Shown here piece by piece: positions 53,467-61,374 of a stretch of 64,000 nucleotides of DNA. Every line of letters begins with the position of its first letter. Position 1 is the first letter of the stretch. Source of the stretch: Clostridia bacterium (GTDB taxonomy: Bacteria > Bacillota > Clostridia > Christensenellales > Borkfalkiaceae); the NCBI GenBank assembly GCA_900768525.1, contig CAAGDF010000003.1, positions 14,581-78,580 on the forward strand, given 5' to 3'. Under the pieces are notes generated by a model that saw nothing but the letters and a program-made list of their open reading frames with translations, was not told the origin of the DNA and ran no database searches. Both the position numbers and the translations under genes were made by a program.

Positions 53467-53946
53467 ATGATAGAATTCATAAAAAAAATCTTTAAAAAAT
53501 ATCGCGAGCAGATTACATACTTAATTTTCGGCGGATTGACCACGCTTGTAAGCATAGCCGTTTCTTCGCTTTTTTATTATGTAATATTCGGCAAAACACA
53601 TAATATTTTATCGAACGTAATATCGGAAATAGTTGCAATAACTTTTGCATATATAACAAATAAATTGTTTGTGTTTTGCAGTAAAACAAACGACTTTAAA
53701 AGCCTTTTAAAAGAAATCGTATCGTTTTATCTGCTTCGGGCGGCGTCCACGCTTTTAAATATCGGGGCGATGTATCTTTTTGTCGATATATGGCACTTTG
53801 AGTTTATCGTATGCAAAATTATAGTTACAGTAGTGGTTATAATCCTTAACTATATTTTCTCTAAACTCTTCGTTTTCAAAAAGAAAACCGCCGTCGAAGA
53901 ACCGTCGGTAACTACAGCCGATAGCCAAGGAGCGACCGATGATTAA
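53467..53946 (+). CDS. GtrA family membrane protein
   Basis: A 159-residue protein with four membrane helices and the GtrA-like YLIFGGLTTLVSIAVSSLFYY, FAYITNKLFVF and LNYIFSKLFVFK segments. GtrA proteins are thought to flip polyprenyl-phosphate-linked sugars or to support glycosyltransferases that decorate the surface. No such transferase is adjacent. Its stop codon overlaps the start of aroB by eight bases, an odd partnership. The C-terminal 20 residues are polar and variable. Confidence 0.9.
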   Translation: MIEFIKKIFKKYREQITYLIFGGLTTLVSIAVSSLFYYVIFGKTHNILSNVISEIVAITFAYITNKLFVFCSKTNDFKSLLKEIVSFYLLRAASTLLNIGAMYLFVDIWHFEFIVCKIIVTVVVIILNYIFSKLFVFKKKTAVEEPSVTTADSQGATDD

Positions 53947-54976
53947 CATAAACATAACCGAAAACAAGCATACGGCCGTTATGTTTGTTGATAAAATCTC
54001 GCAAACGGGCGAAACGTGCGCCGAGTTGAGCGGCAAAAAAGTAGCAGTTCTTGCGCCCGAAAGTCAAAGCAAGAACGCGGCGGCGTTGATAAACGCCTTA
54101 AAAAACGGCGGCGCGGCGGCGTATCTTTATAAATTGCCCGACGGCGAAGAGTGCAAAACGATAGAAAACGCCTTGAAAGTCTCCGTTTTTTTAGATGAAA
54201 ACTTATTCGGTCGGTCGGATATGATTCTGAATTTAGGCGGCGGAACGGTTTGCGATCTCGGCGGTTTTGTCGCAAGTATTTACAAGCGCGGGATTTTGTA
54301 TTATAATATACCCACAACCTTGCTTTGCGCAGTGGATGCCTGCATAGGCGGCAAAACGGCGGTTGATTGCAACGGCAAAAAGAACCACTGGGGTACCTTT
54401 TATCAGCCCGAAAAGGTATGTATAATCGGCGATATTATAAAGAGCTTGCCAAACGAACTTATTGACGCGGGCAAGTCCGAAATAGTAAAATATGCCGTCA
54501 TCGACGAGGCTTTTTACGAATACCTGTCCGAATTACCGATTGAAAATTTTACAACCGAGCTTACGACTATTATACAAAAATGTTTGCGGATAAAGGGGCG
54601 TTTTGTCGAGCTTGACGAACGCGACCGGGGCGCGCGGCACGCACTTAACGCGGGGCATACCATAGCGCATGCGATAGAGGCGCAAAGCGGTTTTTCTATC
54701 GACCACGCCACGGCGGTTATGCTCGGATTGATAACCGAAACAAATATTGCTTATAAATCGGGCTTTATCGGTCAAAATCGTTTTGAGCGTTTGACTAAAC
54801 TGTATCGCAAATACTTTGGAGATTATGCCGAACTCAGCCTTGATGAAATAGAAAATCTTATTCCGTTTATGCAAAGCGATAAAAAGAACCAGAACGGAAA
54901 AATTTGTTTCGTTTTACCGTGCGAACATTCGGTTAAATCGGTTATGATTGACGATATAAAATCAATTTTAATCTGA
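53939..54976 (+). CDS. aroB: 3-Dehydroquinate synthase
   Basis: A 345-residue AroB. The NAD and metal motifs are visible: NLGGGTVCDLGGFVASIYKRG, the IPTTLLCAVDACIGGKTAVD loop, then GHTIAHAIEAQSGFSIDHATAV with the zinc histidines. It is the second enzyme of the shikimate pathway. No other shikimate gene lies within the window. It overlaps gtrA by eight bases. AroB-like enzymes also serve in other cyclitol pathways, but the motifs here look like true DHQ synthase. Confidence 0.9.
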   Translation: MININITENKHTAVMFVDKISQTGETCAELSGKKVAVLAPESQSKNAAALINALKNGGAAAYLYKLPDGEECKTIENALKVSVFLDENLFGRSDMILNLGGGTVCDLGGFVASIYKRGILYYNIPTTLLCAVDACIGGKTAVDCNGKKNHWGTFYQPEKVCIIGDIIKSLPNELIDAGKSEIVKYAVIDEAFYEYLSELPIENFTTELTTIIQKCLRIKGRFVELDERDRGARHALNAGHTIAHAIEAQSGFSIDHATAVMLGLITETNIAYKSGFIGQNRFERLTKLYRKYFGDYAELSLDEIENLIPFMQSDKKNQNGKICFVLPCEHSVKSVMIDDIKSILI

Positions 54977-55000
54977 CTATAAAAAAATAAGGGGGATAGT

Positions 55001-55696
55001 ATGGATATACTTTCGATTGAAAACCTATCCAAACAATACAAGGATAAGTTGGCGATTAACAATCTGACTTATTCTTTGAGCGAGGGTAGAATTCTCGGGC
55101 TGTTAGGTCCGAACGGCAGCGGAAAAACAACGCTGCTAAAATGTATTGCAGGGCTTTTAACTCCCGAAAAAGGGCGTATCACTGTTTGCGATAACCCCAT
55201 CGGTGTAGAAACAAAAAGGATCGTTGCATACTTGCCCGACCGAAATTTTCTTAACGAATGGATGACCGTTGCGCAGTTTTTCGGTTATACGGCGGATTTT
55301 TTTGCGGACTTTGACCGTAGGAAAGCCGAAGATATGACCGCGCTTCTGGGAATCAGCCACAGCGCGCAAATAAAAACGCTTTCCAAGGGCAATAAGGAAA
55401 AACTCGCTTTAATCGTTACAATGAGCCGCAACGCGAAATTGTATCTTTTGGACGAACCGATTGCGGGCGTCGATCCAGCCGCGCGCGATTACGTATTGTC
55501 CACGATTTTAACAAGTTATTCGCCGCACTCGTCCATAATTCTTTCAACTCATCTGATTGCCGACGTAGAAAAAACTCTTACCGACGTAGTGTTCATCTCC
55601 CGCGGGGAAATAGTGCTTGCGGGCACGAAGGACGGCGTTTACAGCCACACGGGCAAGTCGGTTGACGAACTCTTCAGGGAGGAATTCAGATGCTGA
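55001..55696 (+). CDS. ABC transporter ATP-binding protein
   Basis: A 231-residue ATPase. Walker A GPNGSGKTT is at 36-44. The signature is LSKGNKEK, in place of LSGGQ, as seen in several small ABC-2 ATPases. Walker B is LYLLDEPIAGVD. AGGGGGA precedes the ATG. It overlaps the permease gene by seven bases. Family members export or sense cell-surface compounds; the substrate is unknown. Confidence 0.92.
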   Translation: MDILSIENLSKQYKDKLAINNLTYSLSEGRILGLLGPNGSGKTTLLKCIAGLLTPEKGRITVCDNPIGVETKRIVAYLPDRNFLNEWMTVAQFFGYTADFFADFDRRKAEDMTALLGISHSAQIKTLSKGNKEKLALIVTMSRNAKLYLLDEPIAGVDPAARDYVLSTILTSYSPHSSIILSTHLIADVEKTLTDVVFISRGEIVLAGTKDGVYSHTGKSVDELFREEFRC

Positions 55697-56493
55697 AAAA
55701 TCTCTTTAAATACGAATTCAAATGGATGCTCGGCAAAATAGTTTTTGCCTGGATAGTCGTTTTATCGGTAGCGGTGCTCCACTGCATAAACCTTTTGCTT
55801 ATCGAAAGTTTTTCCGATACAATCGCAAAATCGTCGGTTTTATCTACAATGACTCTAATGTCGTCGGGTATGCTGTCGTTCTTGTTTTCGGTGTCGATAG
55901 GGCTGTCGCTCACGTTTTGTTATATAATGGCGGCGGTGCGGTTTTATCGCAACATATATTCAAGCGAAGGTTACTTCACATTATGCACGCCTATCGATTT
56001 CAAAAGTCACATATTCTGCAAATTCATGGTCGCGTTCATCTGTGCGCTTTTAACGCTTGTTGTGGACGGAATCGCATATTTTATCGCTTTCGCTTTCAAC
56101 CGCGACCTTGTAACAACTATATTTAAAGCATTTGCGAATTTATTAAATAGCCCCGAAAGTTTTCTGTTTGCCGTGGAAATAGCAATCGGCGGAATAGCAC
56201 TTTTATCGGACGCTATTTTAAAAATGTACCTTGCCGTTTCGTTCGGGCAGTGCTTTAAAAACAAAGTGCTCGGCGCAATACTGTTCTATTTTATTATATC
56301 GTTCGTGCTTGAAATTGCGTTTTCTGTAATCGCGGGAATTTACATTGCCGTCGTCTTTATCGGCGGAGCTGTTACCTCAAGCGCGGTAATACACCTTACG
56401 TTATGGCTTGCAATAATCGCCATATCGGGCGTGGCAATCGGCTCGTACGCTATCGTACTGAATAGATTAAAAACAAAATTAAATCTTGAATAG
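55690..56493 (+). CDS. ABC-2 type permease
   Basis: A 267-residue membrane protein with six helices (for example VFAWIVVLSVAVLHCINLLL at about 18-37). No conserved enzyme motif is seen. Overlap with the upstream ATPase gene indicates a two-gene transporter. It is most like the permeases of small peptide or antibiotic-type exporters, at low certainty. Confidence 0.82.
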   Translation: MLKNLFKYEFKWMLGKIVFAWIVVLSVAVLHCINLLLIESFSDTIAKSSVLSTMTLMSSGMLSFLFSVSIGLSLTFCYIMAAVRFYRNIYSSEGYFTLCTPIDFKSHIFCKFMVAFICALLTLVVDGIAYFIAFAFNRDLVTTIFKAFANLLNSPESFLFAVEIAIGGIALLSDAILKMYLAVSFGQCFKNKVLGAILFYFIISFVLEIAFSVIAGIYIAVVFIGGAVTSSAVIHLTLWLAIIAISGVAIGSYAIVLNRLKTKLNLE

Positions 56494-56504
56494 TTTTTTA
56501 GGCT

Positions 56505-56702
56505 TTATCTACGGCGCATAGCATTGTTTCTATTGACAATGACCGACCGAGATGACCTGTTGGCTATCTCGTCCTTTTGCGGTATATCTACGGCGCATTG
56601 CTGCGTTAACTGCCATCGTTGTACGACTACGATGACCGACAAGGTCTATCGTATCCGTACAACTCGGCGAGCCTTGCACTGCTTGTGTCTATACCGCAAA
56701 AA
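56505..56702. repeat. Structured intergenic repeat with internal duplicated hairpins
   Basis: The unit ATCTACGGCGCAT occurs twice (56507 and 56585 regions), each followed by a hairpin: CGAGAT/ATCTCG in the first and GTTGTACG/CGTACAAC (56618-56663) in the second. The second half is framed by the perfect inverted repeat TTTTGCGGTATA / TATACCGCAAAA. No protein is encoded. It looks like a non-autonomous element with a nested or duplicated copy. Confidence 0.6.
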
Positions 56703-56773
56703 AATATTTAGTTATATTAAAAGTGCAGTGCGCCTTGAGTGCAAATTCTTTTGGGAAAAACTGAGCGTACCGC

Positions 56774-56809
56774 AAAAAAAGAACTCTCGACAAGGAGAGT
56801 TCTTTTTTT
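56774..56809. terminator. Terminator of the 1043-residue surface protein, two-way
   Basis: AGAACTCTC, a six-base loop, GAGAGTTCT, flanked by A7 on one side and T7 on the other, so it can work for both strands. Confidence 0.92.
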
Positions 56810-56839
56810 GTTCTATTCAAGTGTAACTTTGACTTTGAA

Positions 56840-59800
56840 TTATTCAGCGTCCGAACCTTCGGTACCTTCCGAACCGCCGTCGGTTGTTTCTTTAGTGTTT
56901 TTTTCGGTAGTTTCGGTAGTCTCTTCGGTTGAGTTCAATTTATCGTTGTTGTTGATTTCGGGGTTGTTGTAGTCGTATTCACCGACTTCTTCGTCTTCAT
57001 CGTCATCGGCTTGAGCAGCTTTCTTTTCGTTTTCGGCTTTCTTGGCAAGAGCCTTTTTGCCTGCGATTTCTCTGCTGTCGCGGCTGTAGAACTCAACCGA
57101 TTTAGATTTCTTGGAATTCTTCTTTTCAACTATATTCTTAATCATTATCACAACAAGGAGTACGATAAGTACCGCGGCGATGATGATCGACGTAAGCTGG
57201 AGTGCCCAGTTGAAAGATGAGGGATCGGCTGCAGAGGACGAATCTTCCGAAGAGCTGCTGCTGCTCGAATCGTCGGACGAGGTGGTCGTCTTGTCGATTT
57301 CGTGTTCAACGTCAACCGTCGTGTAATCGTACGATTTAACTAACGTGGCAGCGTTGCTGTATTCGCAGTAAATGGTTTCCGCATTATATTCTTCGGTGAT
57401 TTCTTTAACTTCTTTTTTGCCGGAGCTGCTCGAATCGGTTTCGTCGGTTACGGGGTTGTACTTAATAGTAGTGGGGATGCGGGTGTATTTCACTTCACTT
57501 CCTTCAACAAGTTTAAGTCCGCTGTTGGCAAGTTCAAAAAGTTTTTGATCTTTTTCTACGGTAGTAACGGTGTAGTCGGTGAAATAAACCGTGCCATTGC
57601 TTGCCGAGTTGTCGCGCGAACCGAGCCAGAATTCAGGTCTGTAAGTAACTGCTTCGTTTCCGGTGGTTACAAGATATGCAAGGGTATACCAAGCGCCGTC
57701 CGTACCGGTATACGTCTGAACGTATTCTTTCTTTAAGTTTTTATCTTTTTCGCTGTCAATACGATCGACGGGATTGAGGGAGAGAATATTGAACCTATCA
57801 AGCGCGTTGGGGTTTGCAAGATAGAAATTAGCGATTGCGCCGTTCGTTGCGTAAACCTTAACCGAAATGTAAGTAGTGGTGTTAGCGGAGAGGGTAGCCG
57901 ATTTACCGATAAATCCGTAAGCGACTGCGTCCGCTTTTGCGCCTAAATACATAGCTTGAACGGTCTTGTCGGTTTGGAGCAAGTCCGCAATAACTTTAAA
58001 GCCTGCGTTGTATTTGCTGTTGATGATACCGCCTGCAACCTCTTCGGAGTTGTAACCGTAAACGTTGTCGTTTTCGCCGCCGACAGCGTTGCTGCCCGCT
58101 TTAACGAACTGATAGCCGTTTACGCTTTCAGCGGTTCCGTTTGCGTACATACCTGCTTTTTCGCTTTCGGAATAGGTGAACGAGAAACTTTCATTTTCGT
58201 CCTCATCTTCCGTTGCTCCGTTGGGCAGGTCTGCCGAGAGTGAAACTTTCTTAGCGTAGGTATAAGAAGAGGTGTCTGCGATCGAGTAATCGTCCGCGCT
58301 GAGTTCATAACCTTCGAGTTCGGTTACGATTGCATAACCTTTCGTGAGCTTATTAAAGATATCTGGATCTTTGTCGACAGCATCCATCGTGCCGAATACG
58401 AATTCAAGCTCAAAATCTCTGTCAACTTCGCCTACGGTGTTGGATACGAATAAAACGTACTGTTTCCAACCGTTGTAGTTGTCGTTTTCGTAATCTTTGG
58501 TGGAATCGTTGCTGACGAGCGCGGTAGATACGACATTGCTGCCGGTTTCGTTTGCGCCTGTTTTGCCGAGGTCTCTTACGTTAACGGTAAGGGCGTTGCT
58601 GTAAAGCGCGCTCTTAACTTCGGCTTTCATCCAGAACGAAAGTTTCAGGTAAGATTTTTTCGGAACGGTAATAACCTTTTTGGATGTGAGGCTGTAACCT
58701 GTTGCGCTTGTATTGAAATTAAAGAATACGGCGTTTTGATTTTCGTCGGCGTCGGGGAGTTTTGCCTTATCATCAAAACTTAAAGCCGAATAGGCGTCTT
58801 TAAGTGCGACAACGCCTGCATTATCGGCGTCGCCTGCTCTTTCGCTCTTATTCTTTTCGGCAGTTGCGCCGGTAAGAATATCGGAGTAGTCTTTAAGGCT
58901 TTCTCTCGTATGAGAAAGAGCGTATTTAACTTCGGTATAATTTTTGTTTTCGTTTGCGATGTATTCCTGCGCCTTTTGATCTTTAACGATCTTTTCGGTC
59001 AAAGTTTTGTAAGTTACGCCGTCGAGTTCGTTAAGGTTAACGTTGTTTTCGGTTGCAACGCCGCCCATCGCCGTTTCGTAAGCGGTCTTGTCGATAATCT
59101 CCATATGAGCGTTATCGAAGAAAGCGTAACCTTCAACGTATTCGCTGACGACTTTAGCTGAACCGAAACCAAGACCTAAAACCATTCTGTAAGCCGAGGT
59201 CGAGAAATCGGAAGAAGAAAGATATACGGTATATTTAGCCCAGTTGCCTTTCGTATCGATATTCTTAAGAACGAGGGGAGCGGCAGTCGAAGAAATCGTG
59301 TTTTCGATTGCTATGTAAGCACCGTAAGTTGCGCCGAACACATTGCTCTTAAGATCAACCGTCTTAACCCAGACGGAAAGTTTTGCAAACTGATTTCTTG
59401 CAAGCGTGAACGAAGAGGACGTAAATTTACGCGCAGTTCCCTGACCGTCTTCCGAAGTCTTATTGTGGATCATAAGGATCTTTGTTCCGGAGGTAAGGAG
59501 CTTGTCCTCGTTGGACTTGCCGTCGCCGTTTTCGTAATCGGCTATATTATACAGTTCGTCGTCAACCAGACCGAGATATTCGGGTGTGCGGGGGTTTTCC
59601 GGCAGGTGCTTGTTGGCTTTAATCGCATTGTATGCGTCGTCTGCCGTATCGATGATACCGTCGGAGTACTTGGAGCTGTTGGAAACAGCCTGCGACGAAC
59701 CAATGGAATCGTATCCGCGCGTCCAGTTGGTTGAAGAACCGTATACGGGGAAATCGGTATCTTTCTTGGTGAAAGTCGTATACTCGAAATCGCCGTTTTT

Positions 59801-59971
59801 CAGTAACTGGTTATCGGAAGGATAATTAGTCTCTTCGGACGAGCTGCTGCTCGAACTGCTTGACGAATCATTCTGATTGCTGCAAGCGGCAAAAACCGTT
59901 GCGAAGCAAAGAGTGAACGAAAGCAGTAAAACCAGTAAAGTTTTGAAATCAAACTTAGTTGCTTTTTTCAT
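56840..59971 (-). CDS. Giant surface lipoprotein with jelly-roll modules and a C-terminal membrane helix
   Basis: A 1043-residue protein. The signal peptide ends FAAC with Cys30 as probable lipidation site, then a run of serines. At least three modules look like carbohydrate-binding jelly rolls: one opening LLKNGDFEYTTF and closing YAFFDNAHMEII, a second around LKLSFWMKAEV, and a third around TYISVKVYATNG. Near the C-terminus come a second serine run, a membrane helix (LQLTSIIIAAVLIVLLVVIMI) and a ~100-residue charged cytoplasmic tail. Anchors at both ends are unusual. GGTG precedes the ATG. Ligand and function are unknown. Confidence 0.8.
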   Translation of the reverse strand: MKKATKFDFKTLLVLLLSFTLCFATVFAACSNQNDSSSSSSSSSSEETNYPSDNQLLKNGDFEYTTFTKKDTDFPVYGSSTNWTRGYDSIGSSQAVSNSSKYSDGIIDTADDAYNAIKANKHLPENPRTPEYLGLVDDELYNIADYENGDGKSNEDKLLTSGTKILMIHNKTSEDGQGTARKFTSSSFTLARNQFAKLSVWVKTVDLKSNVFGATYGAYIAIENTISSTAAPLVLKNIDTKGNWAKYTVYLSSSDFSTSAYRMVLGLGFGSAKVVSEYVEGYAFFDNAHMEIIDKTAYETAMGGVATENNVNLNELDGVTYKTLTEKIVKDQKAQEYIANENKNYTEVKYALSHTRESLKDYSDILTGATAEKNKSERAGDADNAGVVALKDAYSALSFDDKAKLPDADENQNAVFFNFNTSATGYSLTSKKVITVPKKSYLKLSFWMKAEVKSALYSNALTVNVRDLGKTGANETGSNVVSTALVSNDSTKDYENDNYNGWKQYVLFVSNTVGEVDRDFELEFVFGTMDAVDKDPDIFNKLTKGYAIVTELEGYELSADDYSIADTSSYTYAKKVSLSADLPNGATEDEDENESFSFTYSESEKAGMYANGTAESVNGYQFVKAGSNAVGGENDNVYGYNSEEVAGGIINSKYNAGFKVIADLLQTDKTVQAMYLGAKADAVAYGFIGKSATLSANTTTYISVKVYATNGAIANFYLANPNALDRFNILSLNPVDRIDSEKDKNLKKEYVQTYTGTDGAWYTLAYLVTTGNEAVTYRPEFWLGSRDNSASNGTVYFTDYTVTTVEKDQKLFELANSGLKLVEGSEVKYTRIPTTIKYNPVTDETDSSSSGKKEVKEITEEYNAETIYCEYSNAATLVKSYDYTTVDVEHEIDKTTTSSDDSSSSSSSEDSSSAADPSSFNWALQLTSIIIAAVLIVLLVVIMIKNIVEKKNSKKSKSVEFYSRDSREIAGKKALAKKAENEKKAAQADDDEDEEVGEYDYNNPEINNNDKLNSTEETTETTEKNTKETTDGGSEGTEGSDAE

Positions 59972-60026
59972 TGTTACACCTTTTTAATGAAATTAGTTGC
60001 TTTTAGTTGCTTTAAACACTTTCCCT

Positions 60027-60055
60027 ATTATACATTATTAAAAGGCATAATGCAA
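60027..60055 (-). promoter_or_regulatory. Promoter of the giant surface lipoprotein
   Basis: TTGCAT, 17-base spacer, TATAAT on the minus strand, about 55 bases before the start codon. Confidence 0.82.
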
Positions 60056-60115
60056 TTTTTTTCGTGATAGTTTTCAAAAAAGGCGTATTAAATTTAGAAA
60101 AAAAACCTTATATAT

Positions 60116-60121
60116 TATAAT
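60116..60121 (+). promoter_or_regulatory. -10 element of the TauE/SafE pair
   Basis: TATAAT with a weak -35 TTTAGA at 60093-60098 and a 17-base spacer, about 70 bases before the first gene. Confidence 0.55.
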
Positions 60122-60195
60122 AAAACAATGCCGTTTGCGGTAAAACGGGGCGGTTGCTTTGTATTATATTTCAAAAATCGCATAAAATATCGTTT

Positions 60196-60564
60196 ATGAG
60201 CGATAACAAGAACAATAATTTTTTGTCGCAGGCGGGTTTCGGCGCGCTCATCGGCTTTATAAACGGTTTTTTCGGCGGCGGGGGCGGTATGATCGTCGTT
60301 CCCGTGCTCGAAAAAATCTACCGTTTCGAGCGTAAAAATTCGCATGCAACGTCCATCGCGCTTATTTTGCCTATCACCGTAATCAGCGCGATAATTTACA
60401 TTATCGGCGCAAAAATCGACTGGGCAATTCTCGGCGTGTGTACTCTCGGCGTGGTCGCGGGCGGGGCGGGCGGCGCGTTTATTTTAAAAAAGGTTCAAAG
60501 CCGCATTGTAGGCTACCTGTTTTGCGCGGTAATGCTCATCGCGGGCATAAGATTGCTGTTTTAG
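60196..60564 (+). CDS. TauE/SafE family protein, half-size (first of pair)
   Basis: A 122-residue membrane protein with the half-domain motif FINGFFGGGGGMIVVPVL followed by NSHATSIALILP. Full TauE/SafE permeases have two such halves in one chain of about 250 residues. The next gene supplies a second half. The start at ATG 60196 (MSDNKNNN) is preferred over an upstream one because the extra residues are not family-like. The family exports sulfite, sulfonates or other organic anions; the substrate here is unknown. Confidence 0.85.
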   Translation: MSDNKNNNFLSQAGFGALIGFINGFFGGGGGMIVVPVLEKIYRFERKNSHATSIALILPITVISAIIYIIGAKIDWAILGVCTLGVVAGGAGGAFILKKVQSRIVGYLFCAVMLIAGIRLLF

Positions 60565-60638
60565 CGGCGATTTCGGCGTTTTGGGTATGTTTTCGGCACA
60601 TTTATATTACTTTTCGGACTGTTTCGGCGTATTTACAT

Positions 60639-61091
60639 ATGAAATTGTTGGCAATTTTTATAACGGGAGCGATTGCGGGCGTGCTCGGCGGAATGGGCAT
60701 GGGCGGCGGCACGCTTTTAATACCCGCGCTCACGGCGATATTCGGGTTAGATCAAAAATTTTCGCAAACCATAAATCTTGTATCGTTTATCCCTATGGCG
60801 GCGGTCGCATTGTTTATCCATGCCAAAAACGGGTTAGTCAAACTAAAGGGCACGGCGGTGCTCGGCGTATCGGCAATGATATTTTCCGTCGGCGCAAGTT
60901 TTTTGGAAAAACTGATTCACGGCAGCGTTCAGAAAAAAATTTTCGGGCTGTTTCTAATTGTGCTTGCGCTGTGGCAGGTGCATGAAATGCAAAAATCGGG
61001 CAATAAGTCCGAAAACGCAACTTTCGCAAAAGACAAGGGCGATAAAAGTTCTTTAAAAAAAGAACAAAAATCTACTAAAAATCAAGCATAA
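60639..61091 (+). CDS. TauE/SafE family protein, half-size (second of pair)
   Basis: A 150-residue protein. GVLGGMGMGGGTLLIPAL followed by FSQTINLVSFIPMAA is the matching half motif, and the last 30 residues are Lys/Ser-rich and cytoplasmic. The start at ATG 60639 (MKLLAIFITG) is chosen because the upstream frame overlaps the first gene and is arginine-rich non-homologous sequence. The pair would assemble like a split permease. Confidence 0.85.
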   Translation: MKLLAIFITGAIAGVLGGMGMGGGTLLIPALTAIFGLDQKFSQTINLVSFIPMAAVALFIHAKNGLVKLKGTAVLGVSAMIFSVGASFLEKLIHGSVQKKIFGLFLIVLALWQVHEMQKSGNKSENATFAKDKGDKSSLKKEQKSTKNQA

Positions 61092-61284
61092 AATGTACAA
61101 ACTGCACAATAAAGTTTTTATGCTATTTTACCGTGTTTATTAAGTATAATGGCGATTTACATGTCAAACAATAAAAATTAACCGTGTTTTTTGGTATAAA
61201 ACTGTATTTTAAAATTTATTTATAAAAATAATCGAAAAAGTTGCACAAAAAAATCAAAAAAGTCTTTTTTTTTGCCGAAAGATA

Positions 61285-61293
61285 TGTTATAAT
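61285..61293 (+). promoter_or_regulatory. Extended -10 promoter of the Ppx/GppA gene
   Basis: TG-T-TATAAT with no clear -35 box; a T-rich run occupies that place. It lies 81 bases before the GTG start. Confidence 0.65.
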
Positions 61294-61374
61294 CGAGCCG
61301 ATGAAAAACAGGCGCGGCAAACGGTACCGAACGTTTAATGCGCGTATAATAACAATAAAAGAGAGGCAGTTATA

